Origin: Polyangium mundeleinium
GTDB taxonomy: Bacteria; Myxococcota_A; Polyangia; Polyangiales; Polyangiaceae
Assembly: GCF_028369105.1 (NCBI RefSeq)
Contig: NZ_JAQNDO010000001.1
Location: 11,440,501-11,504,500 of the forward strand
Length of the DNA stretch: 64,000 nt
Direction: 5' to 3'
The first letter of the stretch is position 1. Each line of letters starts with the position of its first letter. The notes beneath the pieces were generated by a model, which was not told the origin of the DNA, made no database searches, and saw only the letters and a list, made by a program, of their open reading frames with translations. Positions 50,737 through 61,405 of this stretch are shown here, piece by piece. The position numbers and the translations under genes were made by a program.

Positions 50737-53700
50737 ATGACGATCCCCGAGGGGGGCGCCCTTGCTACCACCCGTGAAGCCGGGCCGGGAGTCGTGGGTT
50801 TCAGGCTCGAGCCAGGCACGGTGTTCAAACATTACGAGCTCATCCGGCAGCTCGGCGCGGGCGGGATGGGGGTGGTGTTCCTGGCCCGCGATATCCGGCT
50901 CGGGCGGCTGGTGGCGATCAAGTTCCTGCTCGATCGTACCGGAACGGCAGCGGAGCGTTTCCTCGGCGAGGCGCGGGCCACGGCGCTGTGCAGGCACGAG
51001 AACATTGTGGTCATCCACGACGTCGATGAAGTGGATGGCTCGCCTTACATGGTCCTCGAATACATCCAGGGCCGCACGCTGCGCGCGGAGATGGCGGAGA
51101 GGGCGCATGATACCGCAGCGGTCGCCATCGAAGTCATGCTGCCGGTGGCCCGCGCGCTGGCCTGTGCGCACGAAATGGGCCTCATTCACCGGGACCTCAA
51201 GCCCGAAAACATACTGCTTGGCGACGATGGCGCGGTGAAGGTGGTCGATTTTGGCATCGCCAAGCAGGTCTCCATGGGCCAGGCCGCGGCGCTGCCCGAC
51301 GCGCGGGCGATTCATCGAGCGGAAGCTTTGCTGACGCAGGACGGGGCGCTGGTCGGCACCCAGCCGTACATGTCGCCCGAGCAATGGCTGGAAGAGCCGC
51401 TCGACGCCCGGAGCGATATCTGGGCGGCAGGGATCATCCTCTTCGAGCTATCGACCGGCGCGCATCCGCTGGAGCCGCCCACGCTCGCGAGGCTCGTGGA
51501 GGTCATGGATCTGGAGACGCCCATGCCGAGCGTGCGCGAACGGCGCCCTGATCTCGGGCCGCTTGCAGACGTGATCGACAGGTGCTTGAAGAAGCGCAAG
51601 GAAGAGCGGATGGGCTCGGCCCGGAAGCTGGCCGAGGCGCTCGAACGGATCGGCGCGGATAAAAGCAAGCTCGCGCTCGCCGAGGACGAGGGGCCGTTCG
51701 CGGGCCTGTCGGCGTTCCAGGAAGCGGACGCGGCGCGGTTCTTCGGTCGTGACAACGATATCGCCGCGGTGCTCGGCAGGCTGCGCAGCCAGCAGCTCAT
51801 CATGATTGCAGGCCCCTCGGGCGCGGGAAAATCCTCGTTCCTCCGGGCAGGGGTCATTCCTGCGCTCAAGCGCGCGGGGCGGGACGCGGAGGCTTTCGTC
51901 GTTCGGCCGGGGAGGCGGCCGCTGGCCGCGCTTTCGGATGTGCTCGCGTTTCTCGCGGACACGGGCGATGCGCCTGGCGAGGCAGATCTGGAGGCGATTG
52001 CCGGGACGTTGCGGTCGCAGCCGGGGTATCTCGGCGACCGGCTGCGCTCGCGGTGCAGGAGGCGCGGGGTCGACCATCGCATCTTGCTCTTCGTGGACCA
52101 GCTCGAGGAGCTGTATACGCTGGGGAGCGGGCCGGAGGAGCGGGCGGCGTTCTGCGCGTGTTTGGAGGGCGTTGCCGATGACGCCTCTTCGCCCTTGCGC
52201 GTCGTGCTCGCCATGCGCGGGGATTTTCTCGATCGACTCGCGGAGGAGCGGCGATTCTCGGCGGAGGTGACGCGGGGGCTCTTCCTTTTGCCCCCCATGA
52301 AGCGCGAGGGCCTACGGGCTGCGCTCATGAAGCCGCTCGAAGCTGCACGGTATGCATTCGAGGACGAGGCGCTCGTCGGGGAGATGCTGGACGGCCTCGA
52401 AGGGAACCGAAGCCCGCTGCCGCTCTTGCAATTCACGGCCCTGAAGCTCTGGGAGGGGCGCGATCGGGAGAGACGGCTGCTCACGCGGGCGGCGTACCTT
52501 TCGCTTGGCGGCGTGGCGGGGGCGCTGTCGACGCACGCGGACGCGGTGCTCTCCGGGATGTCGCCTATGGAGCAGCGACTCGCGCGTGTCATTTTCATGC
52601 GCCTCGTCACGCCGGAGCGGACGCGGGCGATCGTGCGCCTGGATGAACTCTTTGCGCTGTCCGAGGACGCCGCAGCCGTGGAGGGGGTGGTGCAGCGCCT
52701 GGCGGAGGCGCGGCTGCTCGCGATCGAGTCCGGGGGCGAGCGGGAGGGCAGGACGGTGGAGATCGTCCACGAGTCGCTCATCGACAGGTGGACCAAGCTC
52801 CGTCAATGGCTGGACGCGGACGAGCAGGACGCGCAGTTTTTGGTCGAGTTGCGGAATGCTGCGCAGCAATGGGAGAAGAACGGGCAGGCGAACGATTTTT
52901 TGTGGCGGGACCGGGCCGCGCTGGAGGCGGGGCAATGGCTCGAGCGGCGCAAAGCGGAGGACATGCGCGGGCTCGGGAAAAGGGAGCGCGGGTATCTGGA
53001 GGCGGTCGTCCGGCTCGCGCAGCGCACGAGGCGCAGGCGGAGGGGGATGGTCGGGGCGCTCTTTGCAGGCCTCGGCGTGGTCACGCTCCTCATTTCGGTC
53101 CTCCTCTTCCGGGCGAACCGGGAGGCGGCGCGCGCCGAGGCGGAGAGGGACGCCGCGGAGCAGAGCGCCCTGCGCGCGAGGAATGCCACGAGGATGGCGG
53201 CGGCCCGCGAGAGCCAGCAGGGGGATCCGACGACGGCGCTCGCGCTGCTGCGCGAGATAGAGCCTGGCTCGGTCCCGCATGGGTGGGCGGAGCTCGGTGA
53301 GTGGGCACGGAGGGCTGGTGTCGCGGAGGTGGTGCTCCATGACGAGGCGGAGGTCTCTTGGGCGGCCTTTAGCCCCGACGGCCAGCGTATCGCCTCCGCG
53401 TCGGCGGAGGCCGTGCGGGTGTGGAACGCCAGCGGTGAGGGACCGCCGGCTGTCCTGAAAGGGCATGACAAGACGGTCCACGCGGTGGCATGGAGCCCCG
53501 ACGGCCGACACATCGCTTCCGCGTCGGAGGACAACACGGTGCGGGTGTGGAGCGCCGACGGCGAGGGAAATCCGGTTGTCCTCAACGGACATGGCACTAC
53601 GGTCTTCGCGGCGGCATGGAGCCCTGACAGCCAGCGCATCGTTTCCACGTCCTGGGACAAGACGGTGCGGGTGTGGAACGCCGATGGAACGGGGCAGCCC

Positions 53701-55239
53701 ATCGTCCTCAAAGGACACGACAATGCCGTCTTTGCGGCGGCGTTCAGCCCCGATGGCCAGCGCATTGTCTCCGCGTCGAATGACAAGACGGTGCGGGTGT
53801 GGAATGCCGACGGAACGGGGCAGCCCATCGTCCTCAAAGGACACGACGGTTTCGTCGGGTCGGCGGCGTTCAGCCCCGACGGCAAGCGCATCGTCTCCGC
53901 GTCCTGGGACAAGATGGTGCGGGTGTGGAACGCCGATGGAACGGGGCAGCCCATCGTCCTCAAAGGACACGACGGCACCGTTTACACGGCGGCGTTCAGC
54001 CCCGACGGCAAGCGCATCGTCTCCGCGTCGCACGATACGACAGTGCGCGTGTGGAATACCGACGGAACAGGGCAGCCCATCGTCCTCAAAGGACACGGCA
54101 ACCGCGTCGGTTCGGCGGCGTTCAGCTCCGACGGTCAGCGCATCGTCTCCGCATCCTATGACAAGACGGTGCGGGTATGGAGCGCGGACCTAAACCGTCA
54201 GATCAATGTCCTCCAAGGCCACGACGAGGTCGTCTCTGCGGCGGCGTTCAGCCCCGACGGTCAGCGCATCGTCTCCGCGTCCTATGACAAGACGGTACGA
54301 GTGTGGAACGCCGACGGGACAGGACAACCCATTGTCCTCAAAGACTCTGACGTCGCCGTCTGCGCGGCAACGTGGAGCCCCGATGGCAAGCGCATCGTCT
54401 CCGCGTCGGCGTACAAAACGGTGCGCATCTGGAACGCCGACGGAACGGGGCAGCCCATCGTCCTCCAAGGCCACGACGGCTCCGTCTACACGGCGGCGTG
54501 GAGCCCCGATGGCCAGCGCATCGTCTCCGCGGGGCACGATATGACAGTGCGGGTGTCGAACGCCGACAGAACGGGGCATCCCATCGTCCTCCTAGGTCAC
54601 GCTGGCGCCGTCCACGGAGCGGCTTTCAGCCCCGATGGCCAACGCATCGTCTCCGCGTCGGAGGACAAGACGGTGCGGGTGTGGAACGCCGACGGCACGG
54701 GACAGCCCCGGGTCCTTCTGGGTCACGACTCCACCGTCTACACGGCGGCGTGGAGCCCTGATGGCAAGCACATCGTCTCCGCGTCGGCGGACATGACGGT
54801 GCGGGTGTGGAACGCCGACGGCACGGGACCATCCATCGTCCTGCAAGGCCACCACGGCATCGCCCATGCGGCAGCTTTCAGCCCCGATGGCCAACGCATC
54901 GTCTCCGCCTCGAGCGACGGCGCGGTGCGCATCTGGAACGCCGACGGTACGGGGGAGCCGATCGTCCTGCGCGCCTCGAAGATGGCCCTCACTTCCGCGT
55001 CGTGGAGCCCCGATGGCAAGCGCATCCTCATGTCCTCGGACGACAAGACCATCATCATCTGGAGCGACCTCGCGCCGCTGCGGGACGCCGACGATCCCCA
55101 GCTCTGGACCGCCACCAGATACTGCATGCCGCTCGATATTCGCCGCCAATTGTTCGATTTTCCGGAGGATCAATCTCGCGCCGATCTCGAGCGCTGCCAG
55201 CGCCGCGTCGAAGAAGCACGTGCAAGACCCGGTCGGTGA
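50737..55239 (+). CDS. Ser/Thr kinase-NTPase-WD40 membrane protein
   Basis: A 1500-aa protein. Kinase domain (~30-300) with G-loop LGAGGMGVV, catalytic HRDLKPEN (151-158) and DFG (171-173). Next is a STAND-like NTPase (~340-740) with Walker [10 protein letters not shown] and the acidic FVDQLEELY. One TM helix (~772-790) follows a basic stretch ([11 protein letters not shown]), then 14 WD40 repeats (~864-1445), enough for two seven-bladed propellers outside the membrane. The repeats are 126-bp DNA units of high identity. The start at 50737 has a strong GGAGG. It resembles kinase-WD40 fusions typical of Polyangium and cyanobacteria. It ends 97 bp before the activator relic. Confidence 0.92.
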   Translation: MTIPEGGALATTREAGPGVVGFRLEPGTVFKHYELIRQLGAGGMGVVFLARDIRLGRLVAIKFLLDRTGTAAERFLGEARATALCRHENIVVIHDVDEVDGSPYMVLEYIQGRTLRAEMAERAHDTAAVAIEVMLPVARALACAHEMGLIHRDLKPENILLGDDGAVKVVDFGIAKQVSMGQAAALPDARAIHRAEALLTQDGALVGTQPYMSPEQWLEEPLDARSDIWAAGIILFELSTGAHPLEPPTLARLVEVMDLETPMPSVRERRPDLGPLADVIDRCLKKRKEERMGSARKLAEALERIGADKSKLALAEDEGPFAGLSAFQEADAARFFGRDNDIAAVLGRLRSQQLIMIAGPSGAGKSSFLRAGVIPALKRAGRDAEAFVVRPGRRPLAALSDVLAFLADTGDAPGEADLEAIAGTLRSQPGYLGDRLRSRCRRRGVDHRILLFVDQLEELYTLGSGPEERAAFCACLEGVADDASSPLRVVLAMRGDFLDRLAEERRFSAEVTRGLFLLPPMKREGLRAALMKPLEAARYAFEDEALVGEMLDGLEGNRSPLPLLQFTALKLWEGRDRERRLLTRAAYLSLGGVAGALSTHADAVLSGMSPMEQRLARVIFMRLVTPERTRAIVRLDELFALSEDAAAVEGVVQRLAEARLLAIESGGEREGRTVEIVHESLIDRWTKLRQWLDADEQDAQFLVELRNAAQQWEKNGQANDFLWRDRAALEAGQWLERRKAEDMRGLGKRERGYLEAVVRLAQRTRRRRRGMVGALFAGLGVVTLLISVLLFRANREAARAEAERDAAEQSALRARNATRMAAARESQQGDPTTALALLREIEPGSVPHGWAELGEWARRAGVAEVVLHDEAEVSWAAFSPDGQRIASASAEAVRVWNASGEGPPAVLKGHDKTVHAVAWSPDGRHIASASEDNTVRVWSADGEGNPVVLNGHGTTVFAAAWSPDSQRIVSTSWDKTVRVWNADGTGQPIVLKGHDNAVFAAAFSPDGQRIVSASNDKTVRVWNADGTGQPIVLKGHDGFVGSAAFSPDGKRIVSASWDKMVRVWNADGTGQPIVLKGHDGTVYTAAFSPDGKRIVSASHDTTVRVWNTDGTGQPIVLKGHGNRVGSAAFSSDGQRIVSASYDKTVRVWSADLNRQINVLQGHDEVVSAAAFSPDGQRIVSASYDKTVRVWNADGTGQPIVLKDSDVAVCAATWSPDGKRIVSASAYKTVRIWNADGTGQPIVLQGHDGSVYTAAWSPDGQRIVSAGHDMTVRVSNADRTGHPIVLLGHAGAVHGAAFSPDGQRIVSASEDKTVRVWNADGTGQPRVLLGHDSTVYTAAWSPDGKHIVSASADMTVRVWNADGTGPSIVLQGHHGIAHAAAFSPDGQRIVSASSDGAVRIWNADGTGEPIVLRASKMALTSASWSPDGKRILMSSDDKTIIIWSDLAPLRDADDPQLWTATRYCMPLDIRRQLFDFPEDQSRADLERCQRRVEEARARPGR

Positions 55240-55335
55240 ACTCCAACTTCACAGGAAAGAACCCCGCCTGGCTGGTGAGCACACGGCTCCCTGTGGGAGT
55301 GGAGTTTGTCAGCGACGCCTGCTCGTCTCCGGCGA

Positions 55336-55440
55336 GGTGTCGTAGGCGAGGCGACGCACGGGCAGGACATTGACGCGGTCATAGAGATCCCCGCGGAACT
55401 TCGCGACATGCGGGGTGCGACCGGAGCACGCCCCATGCCA
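55336..55440 (-). pseudogene. Inverted relic of a sigma-54 activator gene with internal deletion
   Basis: The translation on the - strand reads HVAKFRGDLYDRVNVLPVR followed directly by RLAYDTSPETS. In the intact activator at 48791 the same segments are KFREDLYYRINVLPVR (about 50004-50055) and RALAYDASPETG (about 50312-50345), roughly 250 bp apart. The relic therefore looks like an inverted, internally deleted copy of this kind of gene. It is too short and lacks a start or Walker motifs. Confidence 0.6.
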
Positions 55441-56313
55441 CACCCGTTCGACGCATCGCTCGCTTTGCGGGGCTCGATCTCCGGACCTCCTTCGCCTCCC
55501 CCGGTACGTCGCTCCGGGACGCGCCGCGTCTCTCCCGGACGCGCTTCTGGAACGAATCAACGGAGCGACGGGCAGCTCCGGTGACTTTGCCTACACGAAC
55601 ACATCCCGACTCGACGTGGCACGATCGCTGCAAAGAGGGTCTCACGTCGAATCCAGGACACTGGCTCCCGCTGGCGAGCGGCTCGACAGCAATGGTGGTC
55701 GAGGTGCGCGGTTGACATCGCATCATAGCGCACTGGAAGGTGCACGATGCGTTCATTGAGTGTTTTTATCACTCAGATCGACACTCGGACGAAGGAGTGC
55801 GAACGGGGCGTCGACGCTGAGGGGTGATGAAGGGCGCGCCGCTCCCCCGTGGGGGGCGAGCGGAGATCCCGACGATACAGCGGGGATTCACGGACCGGCG
55901 CAAGCCAACGAGGCGCGCATGGTTCACCCGAGCGTGGAGATGGCGGGCGATCCGCGGTCGGTGGTGCGGGTGGCACGCTCGTGGTCGAGCCTCGATATCG
56001 ACCTGGAGGCATTGGCATTACGCGCGCGGAGAATCGCCGTCTTCCAGAGCCGGCGCATCATCGCTTGCTGTCCTACGGGGGCGGTTCCGTCGTCAACACC
56101 AATGTGAGCATGAACTTTCTCGAACGTCGTTTTCGCTGTGACCCCTGGAGATGAAAGGCTTTTTTTCTGGTCAACCCGGCCCATGGCGCAGAGCTCTGCA
56201 GAGCGCGACCGTCACTCTTGGCGATCCGCGGTCCCCGAGGCGCGTTTGTGGGTGCGGATCTCGAACGTCTCGTATCGGAAGGTCGGTCCGCCTTCGTTGG
56301 GGAAAGGGAACGC
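55441..56313. other. Intergenic stretch, no supported gene
   Basis: About 0.9 kb with only shadow-like open frames on both strands (Arg/Pro/Ser-rich, no ribosome sites). The right end must carry the promoter for the OmpA-type gene. Nothing else is recognised. Confidence 0.55.
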
Positions 56314-58221
56314 ATGAGAACCATCGTTCGTGGTCGCACGCTTTTCAGCGCGACCGTCGCTGCGGCCGTCGCCGCATCGGCGGCCGTCGCCTCGGCTCAG
56401 GAAACTCAGGACGGGACGCAAAGCGCCTTCGCCCTGGATCGTTTTCAGCCTGCCTTCGCGGGGGATCGGATGTTCGGCGTTTCTTCGCCCTTCGTCGCGG
56501 GGCACCTCACGCCGCACGCGATGCTCGTGGCCGACTACGCGCACAACCCGCTCGTGCTCCGCCGCGACGGCGAGAAGATCGGCGCGGTCGTGGGGGGACA
56601 GCTCTTTTTGCATCTGAACGCGAGCCTCGCGCTCTGGAACCGGCTCGGCATCAACCTCGACGTCCCGCTCGCCGTCTATCAGGGCGGCGACAACCCCGCC
56701 ATCGGCACCGACAACTTCACCTCGCCGCAGTCGGCTCAGATTGGCGATGTCCGCCTCGGCCTGCGCCTGAGCGTCCTCGGCAAATACTGGGACCCGGTCC
56801 AGGTCGCCGTCGGCGGCTACGTCTGGCTCCCGACCGGGAGCTCGGACGCAGGCTCGTATGTGAGCGACGGCTCGGTGCGGGCGCTCCCGCAGCTCATCGC
56901 GGGCGGCCTCGTCAAGGACCGGATCGTCTGGAGCACGACGCTCGGCGTCGAGATTCGCGGCGCGAAGACCATTGCGAACGTGCAGCAGGGCTCGAGCTTC
57001 CAGTTCGGACTGGGCGCGGGCTACCTCCTCGGCGAGCAGAAGCACGTGCAGATTGGGCTCGAGAGCTCGATCGGCACGGTGCTCGACGACCCGAATTCGC
57101 GCAACACGAACGCCGAGCTCCTCGCGTCGGCGCGCTTCCGATTCTTGAACGATTTCGAGGCGGGCCTCGCCGCCGGCCCCGGCCTCACGTCGGGCCAGGG
57201 CACGCCGAGCTTCCGCGGCGTGCTCACGTTCGCGTACACGCCCGAGCAAAAGAAAAGCGACAAGGACCATGACGGCATCCCGGACGCCGAGGACGCGTGT
57301 CCCGATGTGTTCGGCGTGTCCGATCCTGATCCCAACAAGAACGGCTGTCCGCTCGACAAGGACAACGACGGCATTCCGGATGCGAAGGACGCGTGTGTCG
57401 ACGTGCCCGGCGTGAAGAATGCAGATCCGAAGAAAAACGGCTGTCCGTCCGACAAGGACAACGACGGCATTCCCGACGCGAAGGACGCTTGCCCGGACGT
57501 GCCCGGCGTGGCCGATCCCGATCCGAAGAAGAATGGCTGTCCGCCCGACAAGGACAACGACGGCATTCCGGATGCGAAGGACGCATGTGTCGACGTACCC
57601 GGTGTGGCCGATCCCGATCCGAAGAAGAACGGCTGTCCGCCAGATAAGGACAACGACGGCATTCCGGATGCGAAGGACGCCTGTCCGGATGCGCCCGGCA
57701 AGGCCCATGCGGATCCGAAGCTCAACGGTTGCCCGGACACGGACGAGGACAAGATCCTGGATCCGGAAGACGCGTGCAAGGACGTGAAGGGCGTGAGGGA
57801 CCCCGATCCGACGAAGAACGGCTGCCCGCCGAAGAACGTCATCATCAAGCCGACCGAGATCGTCATCACGGAGCAGATCCAGTTCGATCTGAACAAGGCC
57901 ACGATCAAACCGGTAAGCAACGCAATCCTCGATTCGGTGGCCAGGGTCTTGAAGGACTACCCGGAGCTCGCGCTCGTGGAGGTTCAGGGGCACACGGACA
58001 GCACGGGCTCGGCCAAGCTCAACGAGAAGCTCTCGCAGGCGCGCGCCGATAGCGTCAAGGACGCGCTCGTCAAGCGCGGCATCGACGCGAGCAGACTCAC
58101 GACGAAGGGGTACGGCCCGTCGGTGCCGATCGCCGAAAACAAGACGGCAGCGGGGCGCGAGAAGAACCGCCGCGTGCAGTTCGTGGTGCTCAACAATACG
58201 GTCAAGGCCGAGAAGAAGTAG
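56314..58221 (+). CDS. OmpA-family outer-membrane protein with calcium-binding TSP3 repeats
   Basis: A 635-aa outer-membrane protein. A signal peptide (AASAAVASAQ) is followed by a ~270-residue beta-barrel-like N-terminal part. Next come six to seven thrombospondin type-3 repeats (DxDxDGIPD..DACP..NGCP, ~315-500), which bind calcium. The OmpA peptidoglycan-binding domain (FDLNKATIKPVSNAILDS, VQGHTDSTGSAKLNEKLS, GYGPSVPIAENKTA, REKNRRVQF) ends the protein. It links the outer membrane to the cell wall. The ATG at 56314 has a GGGGAAAGGG site. The MopE-like gene follows 11 bp downstream, so they may be co-transcribed. Confidence 0.92.
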   Translation: MRTIVRGRTLFSATVAAAVAASAAVASAQETQDGTQSAFALDRFQPAFAGDRMFGVSSPFVAGHLTPHAMLVADYAHNPLVLRRDGEKIGAVVGGQLFLHLNASLALWNRLGINLDVPLAVYQGGDNPAIGTDNFTSPQSAQIGDVRLGLRLSVLGKYWDPVQVAVGGYVWLPTGSSDAGSYVSDGSVRALPQLIAGGLVKDRIVWSTTLGVEIRGAKTIANVQQGSSFQFGLGAGYLLGEQKHVQIGLESSIGTVLDDPNSRNTNAELLASARFRFLNDFEAGLAAGPGLTSGQGTPSFRGVLTFAYTPEQKKSDKDHDGIPDAEDACPDVFGVSDPDPNKNGCPLDKDNDGIPDAKDACVDVPGVKNADPKKNGCPSDKDNDGIPDAKDACPDVPGVADPDPKKNGCPPDKDNDGIPDAKDACVDVPGVADPDPKKNGCPPDKDNDGIPDAKDACPDAPGKAHADPKLNGCPDTDEDKILDPEDACKDVKGVRDPDPTKNGCPPKNVIIKPTEIVITEQIQFDLNKATIKPVSNAILDSVARVLKDYPELALVEVQGHTDSTGSAKLNEKLSQARADSVKDALVKRGIDASRLTTKGYGPSVPIAENKTAAGREKNRRVQFVVLNNTVKAEKK

Positions 58222-58232
58222 GTGGAGGGAGC

Positions 58233-60728
58233 ATGAAACGCGTATTGCTTGCGTTCTTGTTCGCCTTGGTGGGGCTGCTCGGGAGCAGAACTGCGGAGGC
58301 GGACCATTTCCGGTTCGGGACGATCTCGTGGAGGGTACCCAATCTACAAGCCTCGCCGCGCACGGTCGAGTTCACCGTTCGGACGGCATGGACCACAGGT
58401 TCGAGCTATGTCACGACATTGAATTTCGGCGATGGTGTCACCTTCACGCCCAACCCGGTGACGGAGATCAAGGAAAAGGGGAGCGGTACCTCGATCGCTG
58501 GCGGCAGTTACACCGTCGTCGAGTACAAGGCCTCCCACACCTACGCTTCGGCTGGGCCGTGGGTAGCCTACTTCGACTCCGGGAACCTCAAGCGCATTGC
58601 AGGGCTCGAAAACGGCAGCAACCAGCCGTACCGGGTCCAGGCCACGGTCGACCTGGCCGGCCCTCCCGCCAACGGGGTCCACAACACCGGCGGCCCTGTC
58701 GCGACCGTACCCCCCGTCGTACAACTGCAGCGGGGTGATCTTCGGTCCTACACGCTGCCAGTGACGGATCCGGATTTCGACAACGTGACGTGTCGATTCG
58801 GCACGTCGACCGAGTCGGGACTCTTGGCGGCGAATGCTGTGCCCGTGGTGACGAACACCGCATCGCAGCCGTCCCTGTCAATGACCAGCAACGGGTGCAG
58901 GTTCTCGTGGGATCTCACGCAAGCCAACGATGCCCAACAGTACGTCCTTCACATCGTCATGGAGTCGGAGCACAACAAGATAAAGAGCTCGACGGCCGTC
59001 GACTTCATCGTCGAGATTGTGTCATCGCCGCTGCCCACCTGCAGCATCATAACCCCCAGCAACGGCATGATTCCAACCAAGGTACTCAATCAAGCCGTCA
59101 CGGTGACCGTGCAGGGCGTCGACAACGTCGGAGCGGGGGGCCAATTGCTGCACAGCGCACAAGGCGCCTCGGCTGGGGCGACCTTCAATCCGCCGTTGGG
59201 TGGAATGCCGGTCGCGAGCCCGCTCACGGTCACGTTCTCGTGGACGCCGAACTCGGCGAGCGACTACGGAACCCACTACGTGCTCATCAATTTCACGAAT
59301 CAGATGGGCCTCGTGGGCACGTGCTTCTTGAAGATCTATGTGGCCGAGTGCTCGGACTACGGAACGCCCTGTGCGGCGAACGCTCCGGGCGTGTGCGGAA
59401 CAAACGGCCAAAAGGTATGTACGGGCCCGAACATGTCGACATGCGCGCCCGGCCCCTCCTCGGAGGAGACGTGCGACGGCCTGGACAACGACTGCAACGG
59501 GACTGCGGACGATAACATCCCGACGGTCGGCAAGAATTGCACCAACAACATGCAGTACGGTGTTTGCAAGGCTGGAAAGTGGAAGTGTGAGAACTCGCTC
59601 CTCTCTTGCGATCCCGACATCAAGCCCATGACGCAAACGGAAGTTTGCAACGACCAGGACGACGACTGCGACAATGCCACGGACGAGGGCTTCGGTGTCG
59701 GCAATGAGTGCACCGAGGGCGTCGGCGCGTGCAAGACCATAGGCGTGCTCATTTGCGACCCGAGCGGCACCATGAAGCCGGCCATATGCAACGCGAAGCC
59801 AGGCGTGGGAACCGAGGATGAGCTGCTCTGCGACGGGGTAGACAACGACTGCAACGGCGAGACCGACGAGGGCTTCATGATCGGCGAGGTATGCACCGTC
59901 GGCGTTGGCGAGTGCCAGACCTCCGGCAAGCGCGTATGCGATTCCGACCCCACGAAACCGGCCATCTGTGATGGGACACCGGGCCCGGCAGGCACCGAGA
60001 TCTGCGACGGCAAGGACAACAACTGCAACGGCGAGACCGACGAGGGCTTCATGATCGGCGAGGTATGCACCGTCGGCGTCGGCGAGTGCCAGACCTCCGG
60101 CAAGCGCGTATGCGATTCCGACCCCACGAAACCGGCCATCTGTGATGGGACACCGGGCCCGGCAGGCACCGAGATCTGCGACGGCAAGGACAACAACTGC
60201 AACGGCGAGACCGACGAGGGCTTCATGATCGGCGAGGTATGCACCGTCGGCGTCGGCGAGTGCCAGACCTCCGGCAAGCGCGTATGCGATTCCGACCCCA
60301 CGAAACCGGCCATCTGTGACGCGATGGCGGGCGAGCAGGACGACGAGATCTGCGACGGGAAAGACAACGACTGCGACGGCGAGACCGACGAGGACTTCGA
60401 TATCGGCAAGGTTTGCACCATCGGCGTCGGCGCCTGCGCGGCGGAGGGCAAGACCGTCTGCGATACGGCCACCGGCGAAGCCAAGTGCGACGCTACGCCC
60501 CTTCCGCCGGGTGAGGGCGAAACCTGCGGCGACGGCATCGACAACGATTGCAACGGCACCGTGGACGACGCCTCGATCTGCAACCAGCCGGGGACGTACT
60601 TCGGCGAGGGCTCGGGCCTCTGCAGCGTGCAGCAGCCCGGCAATGACAACGGCTCGGCGAGCCCCGCGTGGCTGCTTGGGCTGATGGCGCTCGCCCGCCT
60701 CGTCTCTCGCAACCGCAAGGCGGCCTGA
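58233..60728 (+). CDS. MopE-like Cys-rich surface protein with sorting-type tail
   Basis: An 831-aa exported protein. The signal peptide (LLGSRTAEA) is followed by beta-sandwich domains (residues 25-380) and then Cys-rich repeats of the MopE type, C(D/G)G.DNDCNG..DEG, from residue ~410. Three copies of a 58-aa unit (ICDGKDNNCNGETDEGFMIG...) are nearly identical at DNA level (174-bp period). The C-terminus has a GSASPAWLLGLMALARLV helix and a basic end, reminiscent of MYXO-CTERM surface sorting, but without the usual Gly-Cys, so the fit is partial. Likely cell surface, possibly metal- or calcium-binding. Confidence 0.85.
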   Translation: MKRVLLAFLFALVGLLGSRTAEADHFRFGTISWRVPNLQASPRTVEFTVRTAWTTGSSYVTTLNFGDGVTFTPNPVTEIKEKGSGTSIAGGSYTVVEYKASHTYASAGPWVAYFDSGNLKRIAGLENGSNQPYRVQATVDLAGPPANGVHNTGGPVATVPPVVQLQRGDLRSYTLPVTDPDFDNVTCRFGTSTESGLLAANAVPVVTNTASQPSLSMTSNGCRFSWDLTQANDAQQYVLHIVMESEHNKIKSSTAVDFIVEIVSSPLPTCSIITPSNGMIPTKVLNQAVTVTVQGVDNVGAGGQLLHSAQGASAGATFNPPLGGMPVASPLTVTFSWTPNSASDYGTHYVLINFTNQMGLVGTCFLKIYVAECSDYGTPCAANAPGVCGTNGQKVCTGPNMSTCAPGPSSEETCDGLDNDCNGTADDNIPTVGKNCTNNMQYGVCKAGKWKCENSLLSCDPDIKPMTQTEVCNDQDDDCDNATDEGFGVGNECTEGVGACKTIGVLICDPSGTMKPAICNAKPGVGTEDELLCDGVDNDCNGETDEGFMIGEVCTVGVGECQTSGKRVCDSDPTKPAICDGTPGPAGTEICDGKDNNCNGETDEGFMIGEVCTVGVGECQTSGKRVCDSDPTKPAICDGTPGPAGTEICDGKDNNCNGETDEGFMIGEVCTVGVGECQTSGKRVCDSDPTKPAICDAMAGEQDDEICDGKDNDCDGETDEDFDIGKVCTIGVGACAAEGKTVCDTATGEAKCDATPLPPGEGETCGDGIDNDCNGTVDDASICNQPGTYFGEGSGLCSVQQPGNDNGSASPAWLLGLMALARLVSRNRKAA

Positions 60729-60742
60729 CAGCCGCCTTCGGT

Positions 60743-60772
60743 GGGCGGCTCGGGCCTCGGCTCGGGCCGCCC
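60743..60772 (+). terminator. GC-rich hairpin after the MopE-like gene
   Basis: GGGCGGC (60743-60749) pairs with GCCGCCC (60766-60772) across 16 bases, 15 bp after the stop at 60728. No T-run follows, so it may stop transcription only with Rho or merely protect the 3' end. Confidence 0.4.
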
Positions 60773-60913
60773 TTCGTTCCATAAGTCCTCGCCCATCCCC
60801 GTCGTGACACCGACGGCGTGCTCCTGCGACGCTGGTGCCCCGAGTGGTATCGAGAAGCTGCGCAATCCGCTCTCCCGTTACCAGAGCGTTACCACGGCGA
60901 GTTGACCGCCCGG

Positions 60914-61250
60914 GCCACCCCGCCCTCGCGGAACGCCACCCCGCCCTCGCGGAACGCCACCACGCCCTTGCGGAACGCCACCACGCCCTTGCGGAACGCC
61001 ACCACGCCCTTGCGGGACGTCACCCGGCCCTTGCGGAACGCCACCACGCCCTCGCGGAACGCCACCCCGCCCGTGCGGAACGCCACCCCACCCTCGCGGA
61101 ACGCCACCACGCCCTTGCGGAACGCCACCACGCCCGTGCGGAACGCCACCACGCCCGTGCGGAACGCCACCACGCCCGTGCGGAACGCCACCACGCCCTC
61201 GCGGAACGCCACCACGCCCTCGCGGAACGAGCCCCCGCCCTTGGGAAATG
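60914..61250. repeat. 21-bp tandem repeat array, about 16 units (second array)
   Basis: Head-to-tail units of GGAACGCCACCACGCCCTTGC with small variants (CTCGC, GTGCG for TTGCG). Same length and partly the same core (GAACG...CCACGCCCT) as the array at 4489-4880. All frames stay open across it, which produces long but meaningless open frames. It lies between the MopE-like gene and the sigma-factor gene. Confidence 0.9.
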
Positions 61251-61405
61251 CCACTCCGTCCTTACGAAGCACGGCCTCGCCCTCCGCTCGTGCCGCCCAT
61301 GCGCACCATCGTCCGCTCAGGCGTTGTGTGAGAGACCATCCACGCTCAGCAAAAATCGACCGGCCCCGTCGGTATGTTTGCCCGCGTGGTCGGCATATAG
61401 CCAGC

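Noticed and set aside
60914-61250. CRISPR array
   Set aside because: Units are contiguous 21-bp repeats with no unique spacers and no cas gene nearby.
60818-61405. N-terminal extension of the sigma factor through the 21-bp array
   Set aside because: The repeats give RNATTP-type nonsense; the GTG at 61406 starts at the sigma region 2 edge.
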